Below, piece after piece: positions 40,924 through 49,728 of a DNA stretch of 64,000 nucleotides. This DNA comes from Thiocystis violascens DSM 198 (lineage in GTDB: Bacteria > Pseudomonadota > Gammaproteobacteria > Chromatiales > Chromatiaceae), in assembly GCF_000227745.2 (NCBI RefSeq), contig NC_018012.1:4878501-4942500 (forward strand), in the 5' to 3' direction. The notes under the pieces are model-generated. The model was not told the DNA's origin and searched no databases. It saw nothing but the letters and a program-made list of their open reading frames with translations. Made by a program: the position numbers and the translations under genes. Numbering within the stretch: position 1 is the stretch's first letter; every line of letters starts with the position of its first letter.

Positions 40924-43900
40924 ACCGCTGTTGCCCGCGGGCAGTCTCGCCTTGGGCGAGCTGTCCCGCGCGATCCGAAAACCGACGAAACTGTAGCGCG
41001 ATTCGGGGAAATTGCGATTGCGATACGCGGAACGCACCGTGCTTGGACCGCTCTCCCAGGCGCCGCCTCTCAGAGCGCGCGGATCGTTCGAGTCGCTGGC
41101 GGCGCAGACCTGTTCGCTTCCGGTGTAGTCGGCGTCGTACTCCGAGCAGGTCCACTCCCAGAGGTTGCCGAGCATGTCCTTCAGGCCCCAGGGGTTGGGC
41201 TCGAAGCTCCCGATCGGCGCGACCCATTCCTGCTTGTCGTCGCAGGGAAAGCCATCCGCCCAGCCATGGCCCGCGTCGGCGGAATTCGCATAGCGGCAGG
41301 CATGATCGTCGAGTGCATCGCCCCAATAGCGCGTGGTCGTGGAGCCGGCGCGTGCCGCGTACTCCCATTCCGCCTCGGTGGGGAGACGAAAGTCGCCGCC
41401 CGTTTCCCGGTTCAGCCAACCGAGGTAGGCCTGCGCGTCGTTCCAACTCACGCAGCTGACCGGATCCTGGTCGCGCGTCGCTTGATATCGGTTCGGCTTC
41501 TGCCAATTGGCCCAGGACCGATAGCCCCAGGCATCGGCTTTGTCGTCCTGATCCAGGGTCCAGCAGCCATCCAGTCCGCCCACGTCCCGTTGCGCATCGG
41601 TGCGATAGCCGGTCGCTTCGGCGAAGCGTTTGAATTCCTTGACCGAGACCTCGAATTGCCCGAGTTCGAAGGTGTTCACGCAGACCTGATGCGGGCGCTC
41701 GTCGTCCTCGCGCCCGGTTTCCGTGGCGGGGCTGCCCATCTGAAAACAGCCGCCGTCGATGACGCGCGTCTTAGGGATCCAGGTGCGATCCTTCCGCACG
41801 TCCTTGGTCAAGTTCGCCAGCCTCGGATGATCCGGCACCATGGCGTGCAATTGCTCCAGGGCATGCTCGGCTTCATCGATTTGATAGCGTTTCAATAAGG
41901 TTTCGACCTTGTTCGCCAGCAGATCACCGAGTTTCAGGATGCGCTCCTGGGTTGGCGCATGGTTGGCATCCAACTTGAGCGCCTCGGCGTAGCAGTCGAA
42001 GGCCGCGTGGGCGTTCTCGACCGGCAGGTCGGCGAGCGGGAACTTCAGGTCGCAGTCCCGCAGGATGTCAGCGAGTTGTTCCTCCGTTTGCCGCCGTGCG
42101 GCGATGCGGTCGCGCAGCGCCAAGAGCGCCGCGTTGTCGGGCGAGAGGGCCAGGCCCTGCTCGATCAGGGCAAGGCTGGCGGCATCATCGCGTTGTTCAA
42201 ATTGGGTGTTGGCCTGCTTCAGGAAGGCGGCGACCTGTTGTTCGCGTTCCCGCTCCTGGGCCGTCAGCATCTCGTTGCGCAAGGATTGAAAGGATTTGTT
42301 CAAATTTTCCAGCCTGGAATGATCGGGAGCGATCGCCTGCAATTGTTTTAGGGCGTTGCCGGCCTCATCGAGCTGGCGGCGTTTCAAGGAGGACTCGGCC
42401 CGGTTCGCAAGTCGATCCGCGATTTTCCCGATCCGCTCCCGGGCCGGCGCATGGGCGGCATCCAGCTTGAACGCCTCGGCGTAGCAGTCGAAGGCCGCGT
42501 GGGCGTTCTCGACCGGCAGGTCGGCGAGCGGGAACTTCAGATCGCAATCCCGCAGGATTTCCGCGAGTTGTCCCTCTGTTCGCCGTCGTGCATCGATGCG
42601 ATCGCGCAATGCTAGCAACTCCGCGTTGTCGGGCGAGAGGGCCAGGCCCTGCTCGATCAGGGCAAGGCTGGCGACATCATCGCGTTGTTCAAATTGGGTA
42701 TTGGCCTGCTTCAGAAAGTCGGCGACCTGTTGTTCGCGTTCCCGCTCTTGGGCGGCGAGGATTTCGTCCCGCAACGTCTTTAATCTTCGATGATCGGGAT
42801 CGAGTCGCAAACCCTCGTCGATCGCGGCGAGACCGCGCGCGAATTCGCCTTGCGCGCGCAGTGCTTGCGCCTGCTCGAACAGCTCGGCGATCCGCTGTTC
42901 CAGTTGCCGTTGCGATTGCTGGCGCACCGATGCGCGCAGATCCAGGAGCTGACTGTCGTTCGGGGCCGCTTCCAGCGCGCGTTCGATGACCTCCGAGGCG
43001 CGTTCCGGCGTACCGGCGGCGAGGAAGTCGCCGGCCTGCCGCAGCGCCGCCTGAACGGCCGCCTGCCGCTCGCTGGCCAGCCGCGCACCTGTCTGCACCT
43101 CGGTCAGTCCGCGGTGTCCCGGCAGGAGCGCGAGCCCTTCCCGCGCCAGGGTCATGGCGTCTTCGTGGCGACCGGCGTCAAGGCTTGCCTGAGCGCGCGC
43201 GCGCAGGGCATCGGCCTGCTGCCGCGTCCTCTCTTCGAGACGCCGCTGAAGTTCGGCGCGCAGATCGAGCAGTCCGGGGTGGGCGGGGATGCGTTGTAAT
43301 CCGGATGCGACCCGTGCCAGGCTCTCGTCCAGCCGATTCTCGCGCAGCAGCTCGTGCGCCTGCGCAAGCTGTCGCTCGACCTCCTGCCGGTTCTGGATCA
43401 ACCCTTGCAGGGCGGCGAGACGGGCATCGTCCGGCGCGCTGGCGAGCCCGAGCCTGACAATCTCCAGGCTCTGTTCGTATTGCGCTTTCTGGACATGCTC
43501 GATGGCCAGTTTTTCGTATTGAATCGCCGTTTGCGCGCGATTCGGCGGGGCGGGCGGGAGTTGCTCGGTACCGATCGAACCGGGCGGTTCCGGCGGCGGA
43601 CGGCGCGCGAGATAGAGGCCAATTCCCGCAACCAGCACGACGACCAGCAGCAGCGTCATGAGCCGAACGCCCTGGCGTTCGGACAGCGGCCGTCCCTGGG
43701 TGCCGCTGTCGACAGGCTGGGTCGTGTCGGTGCTCGCGGACGCGGTTTGGGTGCCGCTGTCCGCTGGGGGGCGAACGCTGGCGCCGCGCGCGACGAGTTG
43801 GGTCGCGTCATCGTCCAGCGACGTGGCCAAGGTTCCGTTCGCGAAGTCCTCCAAGGCGCGAATGAGCTGACCGGCGCTGGCGTACCGGTCTTCCGGCTGC

Positions 43901-44631
43901 TTGGCGATCATCCGGTCGAGGATGGGTTGATAGGGGGCCAGCGACTCGGGCAGGCGGGGGATGGGTTCGGTGCAGTGCTGCATGGCGAGACTGACGACAT
44001 CTTCCGCCCGATAGGGCAGTTGCTGCGTCAGCATCTCGTAGAACACCACACCCAGGCTGTACAGGTCGGTGCGCGGATCGAGCGGTCGACCGGTACTCTG
44101 CTCCGGGCTCATATAGCGCGGGCTGCCGATGATCATCCCGAAGCGGGTCAACTGCATCGACTCGGCGTTGCGCTGCTCGGTGCGCGCGATCCCGAAATCC
44201 GTCAGAACCGGGGTGCCATCGGCGCGAAACAGGATATTCTGCGGCTTGACATCCCGATGGATGACGCCTTTCGCATGGGCGACCGCGAGTGCCTCGGCGA
44301 TCTGTTTGACGATCCTCAGGGTGCGGGCGACCGGAATTCCTTTCTTGATCTCGTCCGCCAGCGATCCTCCCTGGAGATACTCCATCGAGAAATAGTGATA
44401 GCCGTCGGTCGAGTCGAAATCATAGATGGTGACGATCTGGGGGTGCTGGAGCTGCGCAATGATCTGGCCTTCCTTGATGAAGCGGGAGGTGAAGTCGTCT
44501 CCCGCCATGGCGATGGGCTTCATCACCTTCAGCGCCACGGAGCGCGTCAGCCGATCCTGTCGGGCCAGATAGACGGTCGCCATCCCGCCGCTGCCCAGCT
44601 CGCGAATAATCGTGTACCCAGGGATCTTCAC
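40888..44631 (-). CDS. Ser/Thr protein kinase with TPR-like repeats and an FGE/SUMF1 domain
   Basis: This 1247-aa protein has a PknB-type kinase (about 1-275): ELGSGGMATVYLARQ, VALKVMKP, VIHRDVKPQNILF and LTDFGIARTEQR are the ATP, Lys, catalytic and DFG motifs. One membrane helix (RLMTLLLVVVLVAGIGLYLA, about 324-343) places the rest outside the cytoplasm. Residues 350-947 are helical repeats, including two tandem copies of a 164-aa unit (about 620-783 and 784-947). A formylglycine-generating-enzyme-like domain (about 950-1225) carries RVIDGGCFQMGSP, EAEWEYAARAGS and GNLWEWTCSEYD. Kinase-FGE fusions are often signalling or binding proteins, and catalysis by the FGE part is unproven. Confidence 0.9.
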   Translation of the reverse strand: MKIPGYTIIRELGSGGMATVYLARQDRLTRSVALKVMKPIAMAGDDFTSRFIKEGQIIAQLQHPQIVTIYDFDSTDGYHYFSMEYLQGGSLADEIKKGIPVARTLRIVKQIAEALAVAHAKGVIHRDVKPQNILFRADGTPVLTDFGIARTEQRNAESMQLTRFGMIIGSPRYMSPEQSTGRPLDPRTDLYSLGVVFYEMLTQQLPYRAEDVVSLAMQHCTEPIPRLPESLAPYQPILDRMIAKQPEDRYASAGQLIRALEDFANGTLATSLDDDATQLVARGASVRPPADSGTQTASASTDTTQPVDSGTQGRPLSERQGVRLMTLLLVVVLVAGIGLYLARRPPPEPPGSIGTEQLPPAPPNRAQTAIQYEKLAIEHVQKAQYEQSLEIVRLGLASAPDDARLAALQGLIQNRQEVERQLAQAHELLRENRLDESLARVASGLQRIPAHPGLLDLRAELQRRLEERTRQQADALRARAQASLDAGRHEDAMTLAREGLALLPGHRGLTEVQTGARLASERQAAVQAALRQAGDFLAAGTPERASEVIERALEAAPNDSQLLDLRASVRQQSQRQLEQRIAELFEQAQALRAQGEFARGLAAIDEGLRLDPDHRRLKTLRDEILAAQEREREQQVADFLKQANTQFEQRDDVASLALIEQGLALSPDNAELLALRDRIDARRRTEGQLAEILRDCDLKFPLADLPVENAHAAFDCYAEAFKLDAAHAPARERIGKIADRLANRAESSLKRRQLDEAGNALKQLQAIAPDHSRLENLNKSFQSLRNEMLTAQEREREQQVAAFLKQANTQFEQRDDAASLALIEQGLALSPDNAALLALRDRIAARRQTEEQLADILRDCDLKFPLADLPVENAHAAFDCYAEALKLDANHAPTQERILKLGDLLANKVETLLKRYQIDEAEHALEQLHAMVPDHPRLANLTKDVRKDRTWIPKTRVIDGGCFQMGSPATETGREDDERPHQVCVNTFELGQFEVSVKEFKRFAEATGYRTDAQRDVGGLDGCWTLDQDDKADAWGYRSWANWQKPNRYQATRDQDPVSCVSWNDAQAYLGWLNRETGGDFRLPTEAEWEYAARAGSTTTRYWGDALDDHACRYANSADAGHGWADGFPCDDKQEWVAPIGSFEPNPWGLKDMLGNLWEWTCSEYDADYTGSEQVCAASDSNDPRALRGGAWESGPSTVRSAYRNRNFPESRYSFVGFRIARDSSPKARLPAGNSGLLLGKQSGGIQ

Positions 44632-44776
44632 GGCGGGGCGGGTTCCTGCGGAGGTGTGGCGTGACGGATCAAGTGCAGACTACCGCATCCTAGCCATGGC
44701 GTCGCCGGGGAGCAACCGCGCCACCATGGGCGCCGCCAATGCCGGTTTGCCAGTCGCAACCATCCGCGCGACATGC

Positions 44777-45406
44777 TCAGGCGTGCGCATGGGCGCCGAG
44801 ATAACTTCTGGCGTCGTCCAGAAGCCGCCGGTTGCCGAAGAGGATCCGCCAGCGGGAGCCGCCGACCTGTCGCCACAGCCTTGCGGCGCGCACGCCGGCA
44901 AGAAGCAGGGCGCGGATCCGGTTCTGGTTGTCCGGATTGCTCAGATGCGAGGATTCGCCGCGAATGACGATTCGCGGCTCCAGTTGGCTCAAGGCCTCGC
45001 TGTAGAGATCGGCGAAGTGGGCGAGCAGATTGGGATGGAGCAGGGCAAGATGTTCGCGTTTCAAGGATGCCGCCTCGATACCTTCGCCAATGCGCGTTAA
45101 CAGATCGGGGCGTCCCGCGAGCGTGCGCTCCAGCCTCATTAGGAGCACGACATAGCGAGTCAGTTCCAGATTGCGCTCGGGGACGCCGGTCAAGGAGGAG
45201 ACGATCAGACGCGCGCCATTCGCGACCGCGCCCGGTTCGCCAAACACGGCATCCACGTTCTCCGCGTCGATCTGGAACAGGCTGTGAATGCAGGGCTCCA
45301 TGGAAGCGGTGTCGGTGGTTCCCTTTCGGGCGATCTGGATCACGCAATGAACGGCCTGATAGATGCCGGCAAGGGCGATGACTCGGTCCAGATTGTCGTG
45401 GGGCAT
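44777..45406 (-). CDS. hflD: HflD family protein
   Basis: This 209-aa all-helical protein matches HflD (YcfC), known in Escherichia coli for affecting lambda lysogenisation. Regions RVIALAGIYQAVHCVIQIAR, IDAENVDAVFGEPGAVANGA and LAHFADLYSEALSQLEPRIV are characteristic. It follows mnmA by 99 bp, the conserved mnmA-hflD order of gammaproteobacteria. Its native role is unclear. The sequence looks intact. Confidence 0.88.
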   Translation of the reverse strand: MPHDNLDRVIALAGIYQAVHCVIQIARKGTTDTASMEPCIHSLFQIDAENVDAVFGEPGAVANGARLIVSSLTGVPERNLELTRYVVLLMRLERTLAGRPDLLTRIGEGIEAASLKREHLALLHPNLLAHFADLYSEALSQLEPRIVIRGESSHLSNPDNQNRIRALLLAGVRAARLWRQVGGSRWRILFGNRRLLDDARSYLGAHAHA

Positions 45407-45505
45407 AGGTTAGGAATCTCTAGGGTAATGATTGAGCCGATCGGCATTTGCATCCGAGGGCATCGTAAAATCGGAGTGTAAACCGCATGGCGCTTGAAGC
45501 GCGGG

Positions 45506-46636
45506 CTACTGACCCGAAGCGCTCCATCCCTGGTCGATAACGGCTCCCCCCAAACACACGCCATCGCGATAAAAAACGATCGACTGTCCGGGCGTCACCG
45601 CGCGCTGCGGCTCCAGGAAACGCACCTGACAGCCGAGATCGTCGGCGTTCAGCACCTCGCACGCCTGCAGTGGCTGGCGATGGCGCAGACGGGCCTGGCA
45701 ACGCAAGGGCAGATCCGGCGCGCGTCCGGCGATCCAATGCGGAGGCAGACCGCTCAGCCCCCGTGACATCAGTCGTGGGTGATGACTGTCCTGGACCAGG
45801 ATCAACCGATTCCGTTCCGCATCCTTCGCGGCGACGTACCAGGGCGCCTCGCGCCCGCTGGTCACGCCGCCGACGCCAAGTCCCTGACGCTGGCCGATCG
45901 TATAGTAGGCGAGCCCCTGATGCTCGCCCAAAATGACGCCCTCAAGCGTTTCGATCGGTCCCGGTTCGCGCGGCAGATATTGGGCCAGGAAGTCCCGAAA
46001 GCGCCGCTCGCCGATGAAACAGATGCCGGTGCTATCCTTTTTTTCGGCATTCGCGAGTCCGATCGCGCGGGCGATGGTCCGGACCTCAATCTTGGTTAGG
46101 TCATGCAGCGGGAACAGACTGCGGGCCAGTTGCGCCTGATCGAGCAGATGCAGGAAATAGGTTTGGTCCTTCTCGCCATCCTGGCAGAGCGCGAGATGAC
46201 TGCCCCGGTCGTCGTGCGTGACCCGTGCATAGTGACCGGTCGCGATGGCATCGGCGCCCAGCCCGAGCGCGTGATCCAGAAAGGCCGCGAACTTGATTTC
46301 CCGGTTGCACAGGACATCCGGGTTCGGTGTCCGCATGGCCCGGTACTCGCTCAGGAATTCGGCGAAGACCCGATCCCAGTATTCGGTGGCGAAGTTCACC
46401 GTATGCAGCCGGATGCCGAGCCGTTCGGCGACGGTGCGTGCGTCGGCCAGATCCTGCGCCGCCGCGCAGTAGCCGGCGCGGTCGTCTTCCTCCCAATTTT
46501 TCATGAAGAGCGCCTCGACCTCATGGCCCTGTTCGAGCAGGCGATGGGCGGCGACGGCCGAGTCGACGCCGCCCGACAGGCCGACAATGACGCGCTTGTG
46601 CGATCCGGTCGAGGGATCGGAGCCCATGACTGTCAT
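45506..46636 (-). CDS. mnmA: tRNA-specific 2-thiouridylase MnmA
   Basis: MnmA thiolates U34 of tRNA Lys, Glu and Gln. The 376-aa protein has the PP-loop VIVGLSGGVDSAVAAHRLLE, the catalytic Cys in NPDVLCNREIKF and the second Cys in DSTGICFIGERRF, plus the GQRQGLGVGG motif. The start is either ATG 46636 or 46627. It is divergent from the small promoter-gene unit at 46728-46969. Its 3' neighbour is hflD. Confidence 0.95.
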   Translation of the reverse strand: MTVMGSDPSTGSHKRVIVGLSGGVDSAVAAHRLLEQGHEVEALFMKNWEEDDRAGYCAAAQDLADARTVAERLGIRLHTVNFATEYWDRVFAEFLSEYRAMRTPNPDVLCNREIKFAAFLDHALGLGADAIATGHYARVTHDDRGSHLALCQDGEKDQTYFLHLLDQAQLARSLFPLHDLTKIEVRTIARAIGLANAEKKDSTGICFIGERRFRDFLAQYLPREPGPIETLEGVILGEHQGLAYYTIGQRQGLGVGGVTSGREAPWYVAAKDAERNRLILVQDSHHPRLMSRGLSGLPPHWIAGRAPDLPLRCQARLRHRQPLQACEVLNADDLGCQVRFLEPQRAVTPGQSIVFYRDGVCLGGAVIDQGWSASGQ

Positions 46637-46727
46637 CAGGCGCTTGCCTCGTTGCGGATGTCGGTCGGGCCGCCGTTGCCGAGGATGTGCAGTCTGTCGG
46701 AAATCCGTGATATTTTCATAAAAATAA

Positions 46728-46756
46728 TTGACATTAATATAATAATACTCTAATAA
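46728..46756 (+). promoter_or_regulatory. Strong sigma70-type promoter
   Basis: TTGACA (46728-46733) and TAATAA (46751-46756) are spaced by 17 bp in an unusually AT-rich island. It points to the 34-aa gene at 46865, giving a leader of about 100 nt. Confidence 0.75.
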
Positions 46757-46864
46757 ATTAACGCATGGCTTGCATCAAGCCTTACGACTCGGAAGCAAAC
46801 GCTGGCGACCGTTGTTGCCGCACTTGATTTCGAACTCAAGACATCTTTAATCGGGAGCTTTGTG

Positions 46865-46969
46865 ATGAAATACGCAGCGATTCTGAAGGAATTGACCGGT
46901 AGCGAGCTTATCTCGATCGCGGTCGTTGTCGTTCTACCCTTGATGATGATCTACACCCTGCTGTTTTGA
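46865..46969 (+). CDS. Tiny single-span membrane peptide (34 aa)
   Basis: The reading is MKYAAILKELTGSELISIAV followed by VVVLPLMMIYTLLF and stop. A 20-residue hydrophobic helix follows a short amphipathic N-terminus, the shape of small subunits attached to large membrane complexes. GGGAG ends 9 bp before the ATG. The gene has its own consensus promoter and a downstream stem (46998-47036), which argues for real expression. I do not recognise the family. It contains no His, so it is not a light-harvesting polypeptide. Confidence 0.6.
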   Translation: MKYAAILKELTGSELISIAVVVVLPLMMIYTLLF

Positions 46970-46997
46970 AACGACGCATGCCCTGTCGTTGATCCGC

Positions 46998-47036
46998 GGC
47001 ACACTTGCGGCGTCTGACTTCCTGGCCGCAGTGTGC
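46998..47036 (+). terminator. Stem-loop after the 34-aa gene
   Basis: GGCACACTTGCGGC (46998-47011) pairs with GCCGCAGTGTGCC (47024-47036) apart from one bulged T. The following sequence is TTGCTGCTCGATTTT, without a clean U-tract, so it may be a factor-assisted terminator or stability element. Confidence 0.55.
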
Positions 47037-47129
47037 CTTGCTGCTCGATTTTACCCGATCTCTTCATCCTGTCTCGTGCTCGGCCGCGTTGGCGACAACT
47101 CTCAGTGTGGCTTGACGTTCGCCATTCCC

Positions 47130-47219
47130 TGAAGCCGTTCGTGGTGAGTCCATGAAGCCGTTCGTGGTGAGTCCATGAAGCCGTTCGTGGTGAGGCCCTC
47201 GAACCACGAACGGCTTCAC
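47130..47219. repeat. Tandem 23-bp units ending in a hairpin
   Basis: Two identical units TGAAGCCGTTCGTGGTGAGT (plus CCA) start at 47130 and 47153. A third at 47176 continues into the return arm CCACGAACGGCTTCA, giving a perfect hairpin. This is the same dispersed family as 20045-20149. With the stem at 46998 it occupies most of the 343-bp gap at 46970-47312. Confidence 0.85.
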
Positions 47220-47312
47220 GCTCCGAGTCCGAGGATGTTCCGTTCGTCCCATTTCAGCGCGTCTTACTGACAGGTTTCGTCTTCGACAAGCCCGCCATGA
47301 ACGACCGGAACG

Positions 47313-48263
47313 CTACCGCGCGGACAACGTCAGCCGATCAGCGATGCCGTGCACGACCGCCGCGACTTTCGCGGGCTGCTCCTCATGGGCCAGATGCCCG
47401 AGAGCGGGCAGCGTGAGTAATTCGGCACCCGGCAGACGTTCGCGCACCCGCTGCGCTTCGCGCGGAGAGACCGTCAGATCCCCCTCGGCCACCACCAGGT
47501 ATAACGGCGTTTGCAGATGCGGCAGACCCTGTTCGATCAGCGCGAGATCCCAGTTGGCCATCATGGACAGCGTGGCCCGGATGTGCGAGGGATGGCGTAT
47601 CAGGCGTTGATAGAAATCGACGCCGTTCGGGGAAAGTGCCGAGCCGGTACTCGCGACCAGACGCTCGATTTCCTTGCGGTTACCTGCTCGCCAGGCGAAA
47701 ACTCGCGATACCAGCGCGTTACCGGCGAGCAGCTTTGCCACGGGCGAGAAAACATGCGCCGGCAGACCTCGCCAAGGCATGAGCGCGCCATTCAGACTGA
47801 TGATGCCACTTGGCGCGAGACGGCCTTCCAGACAGAGTTGGATCAAAATCGCCGCCCCCGCCGAATGCCCGAGCACAAGCGCTGGCGATACCCCGAGCGC
47901 CTCGATCAGCGCGCCGATCGCCGCGGCCATGCCAGGCAGCGACATGCGTTCGTAGGGGGGCGATGCCGTGAATCCGTGACCGGGGAGATCGGGCGCGATG
48001 ACCGTGAAGCGCTCGGCCAGAATCGGCGCAAAATCGCGCCAGGAATGGGTCGCGGCACCTGTGCCATGAAGCAGCAGAAGCACTGGACCCTCGCCCATCT
48101 TCTGGACATGCCAGCGCAGACCGCCTGCCGACAGAAAACGACTTGACGCCCGATTGGGCCAATCATGGCCATCGTGCTCCCAATTGGGTTTGTCATCCAT
48201 GGTCTTCATCGCCCCGCGATCATCGTGAGCGTTACCATCGTTCTCTTCTCCCTCATAAGCCAT
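47313..48263 (-). CDS. bchO: Magnesium chelatase accessory protein BchO-like alpha/beta hydrolase
   Basis: The 316-aa protein follows the BchO pattern closely: DWPNRASSRFLSAGGLRWHV, VLLLLHGTGAATHSWRDFAP, VIAPDLPGHGFTAS and the nucleophile elbow VLGHSAGAAILIQLC, then NGALMPWRG and ALGHLAHEEQP with the catalytic His. BchO is found in bacteriochlorophyll clusters, usually next to the magnesium chelatase gene bchD; its exact role is unsettled. Here no other bch gene is nearby, so it is apart from the main photosynthesis cluster or the neighbour lies elsewhere. The N-terminal start is uncertain (ATG 48263, or 48209 at KTMDDKPNW). It is the main evidence that the organism is phototrophic. Confidence 0.85.
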   Translation of the reverse strand: MAYEGEENDGNAHDDRGAMKTMDDKPNWEHDGHDWPNRASSRFLSAGGLRWHVQKMGEGPVLLLLHGTGAATHSWRDFAPILAERFTVIAPDLPGHGFTASPPYERMSLPGMAAAIGALIEALGVSPALVLGHSAGAAILIQLCLEGRLAPSGIISLNGALMPWRGLPAHVFSPVAKLLAGNALVSRVFAWRAGNRKEIERLVASTGSALSPNGVDFYQRLIRHPSHIRATLSMMANWDLALIEQGLPHLQTPLYLVVAEGDLTVSPREAQRVRERLPGAELLTLPALGHLAHEEQPAKVAAVVHGIADRLTLSAR

Positions 48264-48293
48264 TCCCAGGTTGGATGATATACGCGAAGGAGC

Positions 48294-48965
48294 TTAGGCG
48301 ATTTTCGGGAAAGAGTTCATGGATTTCCCATTATCATGACCCCTTCGACTCGCGCCCCCGAAAGATTCGGTGGTGTAGCGGAAGACCCGCAAGGTTTCGG
48401 ACCAATACCCGGGGGGCAGCCCGGCCTTGAGCTTGAGATGTTCCAGGAAGGACGCGGGATCCGGCAACTGTTCCCACACGGACGGGAGGAAAGTTCCGCG
48501 CCGTCCCTGGTCCGTGAGAATGAGTCCGTCAACCCCTGGACGGATAAGGCCGAGCAGATCGGCCTGGGAGGCGAACTCCAGCGGTTCCGGTGGGGCGAGG
48601 ATGGAGATTTTGATCGTCAGCCGGGGGAATTCGTCCGGGCGCAGCCGCGGGAAGCGAGGATCCTGGAAAGCGGCGGCGAAGGCGTTGTGGGCGACATCTT
48701 CCACCAAAGGGCGAAAAGCGTCCAGGACGCCGATGCAGCCGCGCAGCGCGCCGTCGAACTCAAGGGTGACGAAGGTGGCGCGGGTCGCCCGCAGCGGCTC
48801 GGGGTAGTCGGCGGGATCCAAATCCAGCGGCATCCCGCGTTCCAGGCCGTTGGCGATGGAGCGCGCAGCCACCTCCAGCAGGATTCTGCGTTGCTGGTCC
48901 AGGGCGATGTCGAGTGGCTCGGCGTCGCTGGTCGGCTTGGACTCAGTGAAAGACATAAGCGCCAT
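48294..48965 (-). CDS. amrA: AmmeMemoRadiSam system protein A (AMMECR1 domain)
   Basis: This 223-aa protein has the AMMECR1 core ATFVTLEFDGALRGCIGVLD, where LRGCIG is the signature, and DPRFPRLRPDEFPRLTIKIS. It overlaps the preceding Memo-like gene by 23 nt, the standard gene pair. The system also includes a radical-SAM protein, not seen in the adjoining genes. Its function is not established. Start ATG 48965 or 48956. Confidence 0.9.
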   Translation of the reverse strand: MALMSFTESKPTSDAEPLDIALDQQRRILLEVAARSIANGLERGMPLDLDPADYPEPLRATRATFVTLEFDGALRGCIGVLDAFRPLVEDVAHNAFAAAFQDPRFPRLRPDEFPRLTIKISILAPPEPLEFASQADLLGLIRPGVDGLILTDQGRRGTFLPSVWEQLPDPASFLEHLKLKAGLPPGYWSETLRVFRYTTESFGGASRRGHDNGKSMNSFPKIA

Positions 48966-49728
48966 ACCCCACGACCTGATCGCGCGATCCGGCGGTATCG
49001 CCCGAATTGCGCAGATCCAGCGTCCGCGCCTGCATGCCGCGCCGTTTCGCCACCGTCAGGAGCCCATTGACCGGGGTGCGGCCGCAGGCCTGATCGTAAC
49101 CGATGTCGTCCGGACGCAGCGACTCGATGGCGGCGGACGTGGCGGCATCCAGGCGGCGCGCGGAGCGGTCGTCATGATAGTGGCTCAGGTCGGAGCTGAT
49201 GACGATGAGCGTCTCGGGGCCGCCCCAGAGCAGTTCCAGCACCTCGGCCACCGATTCGGGGCTGGCGTCGCCGACCACGAAGGGCGCCAGGCTGAAATCC
49301 ACCAACACCCGCTGGAGAAAGGGAAGTTGAACCTCCAGGCTGTGTTCCAGCGCGTGTGCCTCGTCCATGGATCGGACCTGGGGCAGGGCGAGCGCCTGAT
49401 TGATCGCCACCCGGTCCAATGGCACCGCACCCAGCGGGGTGTCGAACCAATCGGCGCTACTCGTCGCCAGACCGCGAAACGGAACCCGGTGGCTTGGTCC
49501 CATCAGGATGACGCGGGTGACGCTTTCGCGTGCCGGTGCCAGCGTGGCGTAAGCGCTCGCGGCGATCGGGCCGGAGTAGATATAGCCGGCATGCGGGACG
49601 ATCACGGCCTTGGGCGGCGGGGTGCGCGGCTGAGCGTTGGCCAGGAAACCGTCCAGCATCCGCGTCAGTTCACGCGGGTCTCCGGGGTAGAAGCGGTCGG
49701 CCACCGCGGGTTGTCGGACGAGTGACAT
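48943..49728 (-). CDS. amrB: AmmeMemoRadiSam system protein B (Memo-like)
   Basis: This 261-aa Memo-family protein shows AVIVPHAGYIYSGPIAASAY, RVILMGPSHRVPFRGLA, HALEHSLEVQLPFLQ and SSDLSHYHDD, with conserved His/Asp/Cys residues that bind metal in bacterial relatives. It is coupled to the AMMECR1 gene. The start is ATG 49728. Confidence 0.92.
   Translation of the reverse strand: MSLVRQPAVADRFYPGDPRELTRMLDGFLANAQPRTPPPKAVIVPHAGYIYSGPIAASAYATLAPARESVTRVILMGPSHRVPFRGLATSSADWFDTPLGAVPLDRVAINQALALPQVRSMDEAHALEHSLEVQLPFLQRVLVDFSLAPFVVGDASPESVAEVLELLWGGPETLIVISSDLSHYHDDRSARRLDAATSAAIESLRPDDIGYDQACGRTPVNGLLTVAKRRGMQARTLDLRNSGDTAGSRDQVVGYGAYVFH

Noticed and set aside
46637..47312. Light-harvesting or reaction-centre peptide in the small gene near bchO
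   Set aside because: The peptide lacks the conserved bacteriochlorophyll-binding His and is too short. Nearness to bchO is not enough.
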